A stretch of DNA of 64,000 nucleotides from Platycnemis pennipes (GCA_933228895.1 OW121846.1:47076107-47140106), one strand, 5' to 3'. Positions 12,301-22,879 are shown, numbered from the stretch's first letter. Program-made: numbers and translations. Notes: a model not told the origin generated them from the sequence alone.

Positions 12301-12740
12301 TGTTTTTTCATGATTTATAGCAAACTATTATATTTAAAAATTATTAGCAATATACTTTCCCCCATGCATGACGGGAATATTTCGGTGACTCAATTTTATC
12401 GATAAAGAAAGTGGCCGCGGACGCCAATTTATTCCCGCCATTTGTGAGTGCTATATTTTGTATGTGATCTGTCTAATTGTCGCACTTGTAACTTGTGTGA
12501 GTCCAATCCACAATAGTTGCAATTCCCTGGAGAAAATTATTCTGGGTGAAAAACAAACACTTTCTTACTAAGTCCCTCGCAAAATTGCAACCAATCTTAT
12601 AAATCAATCAGTAACTTTCGACTATGACAGTTGGAAAGTTTAAAATAAAGGATTATACAAATAAAAATTCTGGCACGTGACCCCGAATGGTAAGTTTTCG
12701 TGAATAAAAAAACCTTGCCGGCCAAAGTATTTAAGTTGTC
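12300..12740. other. No gene recognised
   Basis: AT-rich interval without supported features. Confidence 0.4.
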
Positions 12741-12744
12741 AACG

Positions 12745-12840
12745 TATTGGCCTAGCAATCTAAGGGTCACGGATTCGAATCCCACCTTCATCATGGATAT
12801 CGTATAGGTGTCAGCATTACAAATACTCATAGGTGAGACA
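12745..12840 (+). mobile_element. tRNA-like SINE head, second family
   Basis: ATTGGCCTAGCAATCTAAGG resembles a tRNA A box. It is followed at tRNA-like spacing by GGATTCGAATCCCACC, a good B box, so the block reads as a tRNA-derived promoter head. No acceptor stem closes, so it is not called a functional tRNA gene. Confidence 0.45.
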
Positions 12841-13295
12841 ATACGACAAATACCCAGCCGTTAAAACGAACAAATAAATCCGAATTCTATATTAAACTTC
12901 GTTATCTCATCCATGGATGCCCTGCGCAATGAGATGCTTGACGGGGCTAAACATCTTTAACAAATTGGAGATGTCTCTATTGAAACACTCCCCTCAATTA
13001 TCGCCTGATGCAATCAACTTGGAACAAGGTTGTTCCCGTACCGATTGAATCTCTTAATGTGAGCAAACCCTTTGCTTTTCATGATTCGAAAATAAGTCCT
13101 GTCGTATCATACATTTTCCTTAATGGCTCTCCGATACCCGGGGGGTATTTCTAAAGTGGCCCAACGAATCTCTCCTTTTGCGACTTCATAAATTTCGAAG
13201 AACCTGTCTAATGAAGCTAAGACTTTTCAAGGCTAACGCGTACATAAATCAATTGTGATTTCTGAAAATGTTTGGAGGTGATAGTGACCCGGAAG

Positions 13296-13701
13296 TCAAG
13301 CTTCACCTACAGTCACCTTTTTTAATAGCTCAATTAATTCAATCTCATACACGTACAATTTCGAGTTTTCCATATTTTGCGGCAATGGCTTATACGGAGT
13401 AGGTATCAGGTATTCTACCGATCGGAAACATATCAGCTTGGGAATCCAATATTCATTTATTCGGATTCCCCTCAACTCATATATGTCATATTTGCCATAG
13501 AATAAAATTGTTGTTGAATGACGTGGCAAACATCAGCAATAGACGCATTTCTACCATTTCAGTGCAATAATTACCAGAAGCGTCGCTTGCCAGAGTGCTA
13601 GAAGAGGTAGGATTTCCAGAAAGTTCCATAAATGCTTTGAGTGAGTTGCAATGTTCTTCTTTTATATGCGTAATTGGAATATCTAGCGTAATTTTCCGCA
13701 T
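13296..13701 (-). pseudogene. Two overlapping minus frames, possible broken gene
   Basis: An ATG-initiated frame (13701-13486, 71 codons) overlaps by about 44 bases a second frame in another phase (13529-13296, 77 codons). Together they read like one protein interrupted by a frameshift. The second part is rich in Tyr, Ile and Glu and has a plausible coding composition (RINEYWIPK, then LIPTPYKPLP). I do not recognise the family. Both parts have several in-frame methionines and end in ordinary stops. The arrangement could equally be a chance pair of frames in a relaxed region. No splice sites were found that would join them. Confidence 0.2.
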
Positions 13702-13954
13702 AGCGTGTGAATTTTACGCCAAAAAAGTATACCTTTTAATTAGGTACGTAATATACATAGTTTAAAACATATCCTCGAATATTTCATGTTTTTCTTTGGG
13801 CTATCATTCACATTTGATAAATAAAACGTACCATACGTATGCATTTAACAGATTTACTGCAGGCGCCAGCAGTAAGGCTTATCTATAGGCACCCGTATCG
13901 CTTGCACGATGTTTTTCTCGGGGGAATGGCTGAATGGCTGATGACTGTTACATT

Positions 13955-14615
13955 ATGCATCTACAGATACGCATTACCCAACGATCCACCGTGAGGGTGT
14001 GTGGCAGGGGGTTAAGATCACCATACATGCACTACTGGCATGCAACTAAGAGCTACAATTCTACTACTACATGTAAACATGTTAGACAACAGAGTCACGT
14101 GTAACTATATTGTTAGCATTTATATAGTAGCGAAGTGATAATCGGTTAAAATGGCATTTTTCTATATAAATGCACCTGTGTTTCTCCGGCATGCACCACT
14201 TAGTAGTGCTTATACGTGCATCATGCACTACAGCCTACTGCACAGTGTTTTACCTATCTATCCTTTTGCCATGCTGACTATTTCGTTCTCTTAAGGCAAG
14301 CGGGAGAAATGACATTTGAAATCTATCGGTACCTACGATCTCTATCTCTCTTATCTTATTATTCTCTTATTAATCTTGTCAAATCCAGCATAATACGCAG
14401 AGGCTTTTAATATATGTATCTAAGATCCTCAGTAAACCTATCCGTTTAAAAATTTCTGCAGGAGATTAAATCGGTATTTTAATCTACAATCTAATAATGA
14501 TTCCCAACCTAATTATTCTATTATTTTGATACACTGCTAAACCTATCGTTATCCTCCACATCAAAAACAGCTGCTCTACGCTGTACAGTATCTAGTTCTA
14601 TGGTCATATGCATTA
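13955..14615 (-). mobile_element. 5'-truncated CR1/L2-like LINE copy
   Basis: The plus strand starts with GCATCTACAGATACGCATTA and GAGGGTGTGTGGCAGGGGGT, then about 300 bp of 3' UTR. It then enters ORF2 sequence collinear with the intact copy: AAATCCAGCATAATACGCAG corresponds to AATCTAGCATAATACGCTGG. The nucleotide similarity to the full copy 1.5 kb away is visible over the whole length, with stops from substitutions. Orientation is minus. Confidence 0.8.
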
Positions 14616-14659
14616 TCATCATGCGGTGATACTATCGCATTACATGATCACAATTGCCA

Positions 14660-15380
14660 CACTATCAGAACTTCGATACACATAAAATTAAGTGAAAGTT
14701 CGAATTTTTTACGCAAACACTTTTTGCTTATTCTATTTGGTTAAGTATGATGTTTATTATTTTGAATATATTTTCATACAAAGGCCCTTTTTAAATATCA
14801 CTTTAATGTTTATTTATTAATTAGATAATTAAAGTGGTGTGGAAATATTCAAAGTGTGTTCTTATTTTCAAGTATGGAAAATTTCCACAAAGATAAGGCC
14901 AAGGTTGTTTCACTTTGATGTTGTTGATTGGGGAAATTATATTGCTAATACATCAACGATAGTGTACATAAGGTGTGAAATCAGTATTCCCGTAGAACCC
15001 GTATTTTAGCAGCCGAAATACGTTATGAATTCTTAACATTTATTCGTATATGGTGATTATTTACTCCCTATTACACACCTTTGTAGTATTTTGCGGGAGC
15101 GTTCTGTGGCTGGAGATGTGCGTAGATGAAATTATATTCTCCGCTTTTCGCCGAAACGATACCTCTATTTTTGTTAGAAAAATATAGCTCATGTTATGAC
15201 AGAATTGCACTAACATTTCTCCTGAGAGAGAAGAACTAACTCAATTTGAAAAGGATTATCCTACAGACATACCTGGTGAGATGAGTAAATTGGGAATGAA
15301 GGGTTATCATACGGCTAAAAAAGAGGAATTGACTTCCGTCTTGCTTTCAAAGAGCCCACGGGATACATAAATCACGGAAC
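14660..15380. other. No gene recognised, 3' flank of the intact LINE
   Basis: AT-rich sequence with no supported features. It ends at the LINE tail at about 15389. Confidence 0.4.
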
Positions 15381-15502
15381 GTCGGTGGTACATCTACATC
15401 TACATCTACACGATACCCTGCAAGCCACCGCGAGGGTGTGTGGCAGGGGGTGAAGGTCACCAAGCATTCACTACTAGCATGCAAGCAAGCAACTAAAGGG
15501 TC

Positions 15503-18500
15503 TCATGCAACTAGATTGTTAGTATCTATAGTATTTGAGGGGTTAATACATGCATCATGCACTACAGAATACTCTAAAATATTTCCCCTACCTATCCCTT
15601 TCCTATGCTGCCTATTCTGTTCTCTTATAGTACGGGGGAAAAATGCCATTTTGAATCTATCTGTACGACAATCTATCTCTCTAATCTTATTTATCTGGTC
15701 GAATCTAGCATAATACGCTGGTGTTTTTAATATGTGCCTAACATCTTCAGTAAAGCTATCCGATTGAAATTTCTGCAATAGATTAAATCTGAACTTTAAT
15801 CTACGCTCTGATAATGATTCCCACCCTAATTCTTGTATTAATTCTGATACACTACTCAACCTATCGTAACACCTTTTGACGAACCTAGCTGCTCTACGCT
15901 GCACACTGTCTAGTTCTCTCATCAAACCTAATTCATTAGGATCCCATACACTGGCTGCATACTCAAGGTGGGGCCTAACTAGTGAAAAGTAGCATCGCTC
16001 TTTTGTCTTCTCATCACATTTCCCAAGTACTCTTTTTATAAATCCTAGCTTTCTCTTCGCTCGGCCGCATATTTCCCTTATGTGTCTTCCCCACGATAAA
16101 TCTTTAGTGATTGTTACACCTAAATATCTTACGGTTTCAACGTTTTCGATCTTCGTGTTATTAATTCTATAGGATCGCTCTATCGAATTATTCCTCCTCC
16201 AAAAATTGATAGCTACACACTTTTTAAGGTTGAGTTCTAACTGCCATTTGTCGCACCACTCTTGAATTGCATCTAAATCCTTGCTAAGTGATTTCATGTC
16301 CTCTTCGTTTGATATACCCCTGTACACCACCGCATCGTCTGCAAAAAGTCTAAGGTTACTACTAACTACGGTACCCAAATCGTTTATGTATAAAAGAAAT
16401 AGAAGCGGACCTACTACGCTACCCTGGGGAACTCCCGATGTGACTTCGATTGTGTCCGACATGATACCATCTATGACAACCCTCTGCTCTCGCCCACTTA
16501 AGAATTCTTTTACCCAACATACAACGTCTTTATTTATACCAAAACTCTCTAACTTCAAGATTAATTTGTCATGAGGAACTTTATCGAAAGCCTTTTTAAA
16601 ATCTAAAAATATCGCATCAACTTCAGTACTGCTTTCGCCGTGGACTAAAATATCGTGTACGAATAAAGCTAATTGTGTCTCGCAGGATCTACCTTTCCGG
16701 AACCCATGCTGGCTGTTTATGAGTAATCCCTGACTATCCAAATGCCCCATGATCGAACTGACTACTATGTGCTCAAATATCTTACAAGAGATTGACGTGA
16801 GTGAAATGGGTCTGTAGTTACTAGGTTCTTCCCTATCACCGCTTTTAAATATAGGTGTAATGTTAGCTACTTTCCAATCCTTGGGTACTGTGTGGTTCTT
16901 TAGTGTTTTATTGAATATTATTTCTAGATAGGGGGCTATTTCAGAAGCTAATGTTTTATAAACTCTGGAAGGAATTTGATCGGGACCTGGTGCTTTGTTT
17001 TTACTTATGCTTTTTAACTGCTGCTCTATTCCGCGACATGAAATGTTTATTTCGGGCATTTGCTCACTGAAAGTGTTCGGCGGTGGTTCCACTGCGTTTT
17101 GTGACGATGAGTTGAATACACTTTGGAAGAAGGTGTTTAAAGTGTTGGCTTTTTCTACACTGCTGGTGACTCTGATTCCTTTATCATTTTTAAGTGTGTG
17201 CACTGTGGACTTATTTCCCTGAAGCTCTCTCACATATGACCAAAACGCTTTAGGATTGCTATCTAAATATTCTCCTAACATCTTGCTCTTGAAATGTGAT
17301 AACGCTTGCCGACATGATTTCCTTGCTAATGCTCTCGATTTTTTATAGTTTTGAACTAGCTCATTTTTTTCCTCTACCGATAGACCCCGTCTGGCATTTT
17401 TCATCTTAGCGTGGCATACCCTTTGTCGCTTTAGTGATTTCCTAACCTCCGCGTTATACCACCTTGGCTCTGTATTATCACTAATATATTTACTTGGTAT
17501 GTATTTATGAACTGCGTTACGGGTGACCTCAAGAAATTCTCTCCACGAATCCTCTGTATTTAATCCTTTGCTTTGTTCGCTGAATACATTAAACGCTTCC
17601 CTTAATTCCTCTTTCATACCGTCGTAATTTGCCTTGCCAAATAAGTACACCCTCCTCCTTGGTTTATAATGTCTTTCAACGCCTACAATAAATTTCGCAT
17701 GCACTATTTTATGGTCACTAATTCCTGTGTCTGTAACTGTATTTAGAACTCTCTCGGGTATATTTGTTGCTAATAAGTCTAGAATGTTGTTTCCCCTGGT
17801 CGGCTCTGTTACTAGCTGTTGTAAAGAATGTGTCGTAAAGGTGTTCAACAGTGATTCGCAATGTTCCTTATCCTTACCTCCTGCAATGAAACTACACGTA
17901 TTCCAGTCTATCGAGGGGAGATTGAAATCTCCGCCTACTATTATTCCTCTATCATTCTTCCCAGAAAGTAATGTGCGTATCTCTGACTCTAGCTCTATTA
18001 TAGAATTGACGTCTGCGTCCGGTGGCCTGTAATATGCACCTACATATATCTTTTTTGCGTTACTACTTTTACTTTTAACGGAACACCAAATACTTTCTAC
18101 ATTTCGCTCTGAAATAAGTTCTCTTCTACTGACATACGGGTCCTTCACAGCTATGAAAACTCCTCCTCCGTTTCTGCTTACTCTATCCTTTCTGTATACT
18201 GTAAAACACTTCGGAAATACTTCATGATCTGATATGTCCTTCGAAAGCCAGCTTTCTGTACCTACGATTATATCTGCATTAGTACTCTTAATGAGGTGGT
18301 GAAATTCTGCTACTTTATTTCTTATACTACGACAATTCACTACTATCACTGAAATTTTTTCTTCCAATCTGTTTCTCTCTTGGTGCTCCTTTCCAACTAA
18401 AATTTTCCTCGATAATTTTTTGACGGACAAACTATTTGGTCTACCTCTTACCTTTGATGAATTATCATGTTCGTTCTCTCCATGTGTTTTTCTCTGACCT

Positions 18501-18538
18501 TCTAAAACTACTCTGCATGTTCTGTCAAATTCTTGCAC
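15503..18538 (-). CDS. LINE ORF2: APE endonuclease and reverse transcriptase
   Basis: This ORF encodes the target-nicking endonuclease and reverse transcriptase that carry out target-primed reverse transcription. With the listed start the protein has 1011 residues. APE domain, about 60-280: Asn68, Glu95, Tyr170, Asp204/Asn206 and the Ser-Asp-His at 274-276. Reverse transcriptase, about 500-770: NKAPGPD at 514-520, Asp646 in FLDF, SGVPQGS at 701-707 and the catalytic FADD at 732-735. A C-terminal thumb-like region with LVRPHLEYA follows. The listed first codon at 18538 is GTG, and the first in-frame ATG is residue 308, past the endonuclease. The frame is open upstream to about 18627 and overlaps the last 40-odd bases of ORF1 in the +1 frame. 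Translation therefore probably depends on frameshifting, reinitiation at a non-AUG codon, or a lost start. No internal stops are present. Confidence 0.92.
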   Translation of the reverse strand: MQEFDRTCRVVLEGQRKTHGENEHDNSSKVRGRPNSLSVKKLSRKILVGKEHQERNRLEEKISVIVVNCRSIRNKVAEFHHLIKSTNADIIVGTESWLSKDISDHEVFPKCFTVYRKDRVSRNGGGVFIAVKDPYVSRRELISERNVESIWCSVKSKSSNAKKIYVGAYYRPPDADVNSIIELESEIRTLLSGKNDRGIIVGGDFNLPSIDWNTCSFIAGGKDKEHCESLLNTFTTHSLQQLVTEPTRGNNILDLLATNIPERVLNTVTDTGISDHKIVHAKFIVGVERHYKPRRRVYLFGKANYDGMKEELREAFNVFSEQSKGLNTEDSWREFLEVTRNAVHKYIPSKYISDNTEPRWYNAEVRKSLKRQRVCHAKMKNARRGLSVEEKNELVQNYKKSRALARKSCRQALSHFKSKMLGEYLDSNPKAFWSYVRELQGNKSTVHTLKNDKGIRVTSSVEKANTLNTFFQSVFNSSSQNAVEPPPNTFSEQMPEINISCRGIEQQLKSISKNKAPGPDQIPSRVYKTLASEIAPYLEIIFNKTLKNHTVPKDWKVANITPIFKSGDREEPSNYRPISLTSISCKIFEHIVVSSIMGHLDSQGLLINSQHGFRKGRSCETQLALFVHDILVHGESSTEVDAIFLDFKKAFDKVPHDKLILKLESFGINKDVVCWVKEFLSGREQRVVIDGIMSDTIEVTSGVPQGSVVGPLLFLLYINDLGTVVSSNLRLFADDAVVYRGISNEEDMKSLSKDLDAIQEWCDKWQLELNLKKCVAINFWRRNNSIERSYRINNTKIENVETVRYLGVTITKDLSWGRHIREICGRAKRKLGFIKRVLGKCDEKTKERCYFSLVRPHLEYAASVWDPNELGLMRELDSVQRRAARFVKRCYDRLSSVSELIQELGWESLSERRLKFRFNLLQKFQSDSFTEDVRHILKTPAYYARFDQINKIREIDCRTDRFKMAFFPRTIREQNRQHRKGIGRGNILEYSVVHDACINPSNTIDTNNLVA

Positions 18539-18584
18539 GATTTTTCCCCCGCGGATTGACCTGCACTCTGGGCTACCACCTGAG

Positions 18585-19607
18585 CTAAACCCTACGTGTA
18601 TGCTCCAGTATCCTACTCGCTACCCTAGACGATGCCTCGTCCGTGTAGTGGACACCCGAGCGATTCAGGGGCACCCGACACGTTTCCAGCTCCGGCCCGA
18701 GGTCCAAAAACTCAGCTCCCTCGCTCCCACAGACTTCACGGAGTCTCCGGTTTATGCCTAAAACTCGGCTCCAAACCATCGACCCCCGATCCGTCCTAGG
18801 TACCAAGCTACATATAGTCAGCCTCATATCGATACCCAGACCTCCACGAACACGGTGGAACTCGGTGCATAGATCCCTTACGGAATCCATTACATCCTCG
18901 GACCCCCGTTTCGCGGCGTCGTTAGTGCCGACATGGGCGACTACGTGCAGCTTGGAGCAGTTAGTGGCACTGACCGTTGCTTTCAACGCCTTCGTCACCT
19001 GGGGCACCGTACCTCCTGGTATACACCAGGAACGTACCCGTTCTTCGTCACCTTTCCCTCGGGATTCACCACCTCCTTCCCGACGGGCCCTGGCACGCAT
19101 CGAGTCCGCTACTCGGCGGACATTGGAGCTACCTATCACTAATACTCCCTCCCTTCCCTCCCGACTCCCAGTCGGCGAAGTCTCCGGAGGCGGAGCGTTC
19201 GATGCGCCGACCTCCGCCAGCCCATCGAACCTATTACTAACGGGGAAAGGCTCAGCCTCTGCCTCTGCATTTCCCCGTTTGTGTAGTGTGACCCCACGAC
19301 TCCTCCTACGGACCACTTCCCACTCTCCCCCGGATTCGGAGGTAGGCTCCGCTAGAGGCTCGGGTGTGCGGGGAACGTCCTCAACCCTCCAACCCACGCC
19401 ATTGCAAGGGCTCGCCCCCGCACCAACGCGTGCGGAAGGCCTTGGCCGACCCCCACTCCCCCTCGACCGTTCCAACGTAGTCACCAGCCGTTTCACGAGA
19501 GAGCGAAGACTATCCACCGTCTTCTCGAGCTCATCGACTCGAGCCCGCAAGGGCTCGCTATCGGGTGAGTCACGGAAGAGGTTGACAATTGACCTAATGG
19601 GAGTCAT
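18585..19607 (-). CDS. LINE ORF1: coiled coil and SGNH-esterase-like protein
   Basis: This 340-residue protein begins at an ATG at 19607. Residues about 19-48 form a heptad-like coiled coil (PLRARVDELEKTV onward), expected to drive oligomerisation of the RNA-binding ORF1 protein. A low-complexity Gly/Pro/Arg/Glu linker follows, about 50-150. Residues about 153-338 match the SGNH/GDSL-hydrolase plan seen in ORF1 of CR1/L2-type LINEs: block I VIGSSN (157-162) and block III GTND (227-230). A block V-like GVHYTDEA (318-325) contains the expected His320, but the usual acid three residues earlier is Ser317, so catalytic activity is doubtful. No zinc knuckle is visible. It ends at TAG, 46 bases before the listed ORF2 start. 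Confidence 0.85.
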   Translation of the reverse strand: MTPIRSIVNLFRDSPDSEPLRARVDELEKTVDSLRSLVKRLVTTLERSRGSGGRPRPSARVGAGASPCNGVGWRVEDVPRTPEPLAEPTSESGGEWEVVRRRSRGVTLHKRGNAEAEAEPFPVSNRFDGLAEVGASNAPPPETSPTGSREGREGVLVIGSSNVRRVADSMRARARREGGGESRGKGDEERVRSWCIPGGTVPQVTKALKATVSATNCSKLHVVAHVGTNDAAKRGSEDVMDSVRDLCTEFHRVRGGLGIDMRLTICSLVPRTDRGSMVWSRVLGINRRLREVCGSEGAEFLDLGPELETCRVPLNRSGVHYTDEASSRVASRILEHTRRV

Positions 19608-19619
19608 CCTAATCTAACT

Positions 19620-21010
19620 CTAACTATCTCTCTCCCTTAGACTCGCTATTTACTACACACTAATGAATAACTAACAAGCCTCTTGAAGAAACGAGCAAGC
19701 AAGCAAATACAGACCACAGATTATCACCAGAAGACAATTAACCCAAAGGGAACAGGGACTAGGAGTAAACTACTCAGGTAAAAAAAACTACACGGGTGAG
19801 TGGTTGCAAGGGTAGCGCTCGGTAGGGAGTCGCGATGGGAGGTGGGTCAAGGTTGACCTTGGTTAGGCTGAGGTTTGGGAAGGGAAGCACAAGGGGGGGG
19901 GGAGCTCTGGAATGTATACGAGAGGAATGTAGGCTGTAGGATGCGCAAAACCAGCGATTACGAAGAGATGAAGCAAAAAGTGTCAACAGTAAAGCTAAAG
20001 TAAATGTATTAAATATCTACTACTAAAAGAAGCAACGAAAAAGACGAACTAGATTAAGCACTAGTCAAGGAAATATAAATATATCTAAAGAAACTATCAC
20101 CAACTAACTTCAATAACAATAAGCGATAAAAAAAATCAACTATATGAATCTACTAGGTTAAAATAAGTTACGCAAACTACAGAGTTAGTATAAACTATAA
20201 ATGTATAAATAAAATTTATGTGTATAAAGCTAAAGTAAATGTATTAAATATCTACTACTAAAAAATCAACGAAAGACGAACTAGATTAAGCACTAGTCAA
20301 GGAAATATAAATATATCTAAAAAAAACTATTACCAACTAATTTCAATAACAATAAGCGATAAAAAGATCAACTATATGAATCTACTAGGTAAAAATAAGT
20401 TACGCAAACTACAGAGTTACTATAAACTGTATATGAATGATAAACACAAGTGCAAATTACACCTTACACGTTAGGATGGATTATACGGTTCTACACAGGA
20501 CTATGAATAAATAACAATAAGATAATATTAAATTAGAAATTCACTTGTAGGAGAACAAGTCTATATATATCACGGAGATTAAACAGCGGTACGGAAGCAC
20601 GGATATTATGAAACAATAAGTAATGCAGTGTAGATAGAACGAATAAAGTTAAATTAAAGCCGAGTGAAGTCTATAAATATATTGTTAACAATAGATTATA
20701 ATGAACGGTTCTATAACTGAGAAATACTTAGAATAACAAAACTATGGTGATGATAAAATATAAATAAGAAACGTAAATACGCTAACTATGGAATAGCCAC
20801 AACGATGTTAAACAATAGTGGAAGATTTGTATTTATCTCAGTATATAAAAGTAATAAAGATACTGGTTTAGTTCTACTTATCGCTATCGGCACACACTCT
20901 CGGCAGACGCTCGCGGGATGGCAGGGACTACAGCCACTTTCCTCGATGGCGGCACCCGATTTTCTCCTTTCGCGGGAAAATTACCATCCACATCATCCTA
21001 ATATATATCA
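19620..21010 (-). promoter_or_regulatory. 5' UTR of the LINE with likely internal promoter
   Basis: Upstream of ORF1 on the minus strand lies about 1.4 kb of AT-rich sequence containing two tandem 235-bp units and ending in a GC-rich block (20885-20965). A run of ten G on the plus strand near 19896 lies inside it. LINEs carry their own promoter in this region, so the block is the best candidate for transcription initiation. The exact start is not visible. Confidence 0.5.
19991..20440 (-). repeat. Two tandem about 235-bp units in the LINE 5' UTR
   Basis: Unit one covers 19991-20225 and unit two 20226 to about 20440. Each begins with AAAGCTAAAGTAAATGTATT and continues through ACGAACTAGATTAAGCACTA and TCTACTAGGT to TTACGCAAACTACAGAGTTA. 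Most differences are single bases and small indels in A-runs. Tandem monomers in a LINE 5' UTR can act as repeated promoters, as in mouse L1; that role is inferred here. Confidence 0.85.
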
Positions 21011-21039
21011 CTATCATAAGTGGCGATAAAATAACAGGA

Positions 21040-21795
21040 TAGACAGGAGTCATGTTTCCCAACGTATATTCCATATGAATATGCTCTTAAAAACCTACTT
21101 TTTCAGCACCGTTTTATGTCTAATTTATAATGTATTCTAGTGAAAACCAATTCCCGACCCATGAATAACAGTTATATTCTGATAAAAGAGGCTCCTTTCG
21201 CTGTCAAAAAATATTTAGCTGCAATTGCATGGAGTTTGCCTGATTAATGTTTGGCTGCCTCTTAATGCTTAGTCAAATATGCATAAATGCATGGGCCCAG
21301 TTAGCCATGCAAATGGGCATTTAAAGTAAACAGGTGGAGTTAAGTACATTTTTCAATGGAAGAAAAAATAACTAAATGTAGTGTGTGTTTGGTAAATTAC
21401 TTATTCGGTAAATAAATTATCTATTATGACTAATTTTACTATCCTTCGCGTGAAAAAATACTTTTTAAAATATTATCCACTTTCTAAGCTCGTAATAAGC
21501 AGACGTTGTACTGTATTTATAATGCCTTTGGTAAATATATCAACAACTGGAATGTAATCAAAAGTTCACAAACAGAAAAAATTTAGCCCTCATTTTGATT
21601 TGCGATCTGATGGGTACGCCCATCAAATTTCTGGTAACCTTGTGATACTAGCAAAATTATCATATCGATCATTACCAATATCAGCTTATAAATCATCAAT
21701 AAACTTGACTCTTACGGATTTTTTAAAATAGCAGTGAATTTAAAATGATTCTTGACAAGATGTATTTTGCTTGACAAGATGTACTTTGCTGAGGT
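21040..21795. other. No gene recognised, 5' flank of the intact LINE
   Basis: AT-rich sequence without supported genes or repeats. Confidence 0.4.
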
Positions 21796-21799
21796 AATC

Positions 21800-22130
21800 T
21801 TATCGGTAAACCGTTAGCCTGGTAAATCAAAGGTCGTCTGAAGCGCCTATTAGAGCGGAAACAGACATGAAAACACCCATGAAAAAAAATCAAAGGTCGC
21901 TGGTCTGTATCCCACATTGGGTATGGATACTGTGTCATCTCAGTTTCATATAAATGATTGAATACTGTGTTCGGGGCGAGATGAGCTTGGTGAGTGGAGA
22001 GGTAACCAACATCTAGCTACACCCCAAGGTGTGTTAAATTCACACATTACGGTGGCAGACTAGTTCTTTTCCGTGTACCGTGATTGGTTTCCCACAAATA
22101 TCTCGCACCTAGAAAATAACACAGCTTGGG
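21800..22130 (+). mobile_element. Second SINE-like family, copy with an inserted segment
   Basis: The copy has a tRNA-like head (GTTAGCCTGGTAAATCAAAG), a body with TTGGGTATGGATACTGTGTC, and a 3' part with AAATTCACACATTACGGTGG and GATTGGTTTCCCACAAATAT. The 3' part is matched at 57195-57320. The head is interrupted by a 50-bp A-ending insertion flanked by a 13-bp direct repeat, listed separately. Confidence 0.5.
21824..21899 (+). mobile_element. 50-nt A-tailed insertion with 13-bp target duplication
   Basis: AAATCAAAGGTCG occurs at 21824-21836 and again at 21887-21899. The 50 bases between them end in an A-run of about eight. The direct repeat and A-tail are marks of LINE-mediated retroposition of a short RNA. 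I do not recognise the RNA source. Confidence 0.6.
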
Positions 22131-22429
22131 TTTGGATATAACGAGTGGAGAAGGTGACGTGGGCAATATTTCCGTTAATTCGTAAAGTAATGTCAACTAT
22201 CATGGCCAAGACGATTAGATAAACCGCTAGACCACTAATTAAGGATTGGATGGATAAGCCAAGACGATTAGATCAATTATGAGATGAACTTAAAGGAGTA
22301 TGTTAAATAGTAATTGGAAACTGCGCAATTTTGCAAATATGCCTAAAATGTAGATGTATTAGTGTAAAATTATGCCCACTGTTTGGAAAAGTATTTACTC
22401 CCAATCGAAAAATATATTAATGATTTTCC

Positions 22430-22740
22430 GACGCTCATCTACATCTATGTATATCCTGCTAATTGTGCTCTCTTATGGCTCGCGGGAAAAAATGACATTT
22501 TACATCTCTCTAATATTGTTTATCTGATAAGATCGAGCATACGCAGTGATTCCTAATATAACGTCATCTATAAACAAATCGGCTTCAAATTTACTTAAAA
22601 AGCTTTTTGTAAATTTTAACCTGCGTTCTTATAATAATTCCCATCCTAGTTCTTCTATTAAACTCGTTACACTAATAAAATTATCATAACGGCCTTTAGC
22701 AAATCTTGCTGGTTTCGTTTGCACACACTTATTCCTTTAT
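22430..22740 (-). mobile_element. 5'-truncated CR1/L2-like LINE with deleted 3' UTR
   Basis: GCTCATCTACATCTATGTAT marks the tail, but the GTGTGTGGCAGGGGG block is absent. The sequence passes almost directly into the end of ORF2 (GCATACGCAGTGATTCCTAA, then AATTCCCATCCTAGTTCTTC), so most of the 3' UTR has been lost. Orientation is minus. Confidence 0.7.
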
Positions 22741-22879
22741 CTTAGTGCTCGTAGTCTACATAAAATTTATTTACACCACTGTATGTCATTTACGATACGA
22801 TTCCGTTTTAACTCATGTCTTAATGGACTTGAAAACATCGTGAAAGGGCAAGGGAACGCAGTGTGGAATAGGCGGGGTC

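Larger units (their letters stand above)
15389..21010 (-). mobile_element. Nearly full-length CR1/L2-like LINE retrotransposon
   Basis: The element reads on the minus strand: a 5' UTR of about 1.4 kb, ORF1 (19607-18585), ORF2 (about 18605-15503), a short 3' UTR and a tail of TGTAGA repeats ending at 15389. It has no poly(A) tail; a short tandem-repeat tail is typical of CR1-group elements. An SGNH-esterase-type ORF1 plus an APE-RT ORF2 without RNase H also fits the CR1/L2 group. Both ORFs are uninterrupted, so this copy is young and may be the kind of source for the truncated relatives around it. The 5' boundary is uncertain. It is placed near the GC-rich block at 20890-21000, and I found no clear target-site duplication. 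Confidence 0.8.

Noticed and set aside
18754..19617. 287-codon plus frame
   Set aside because: It is the antisense shadow of LINE ORF1, which has clear motifs on the other strand.
15389..21010. A target-site duplication for the intact LINE
   Set aside because: The sequence next to the tail (GGAACGTCGGTGG) is not repeated near the presumed 5' end, so the exact 5' boundary stays open.
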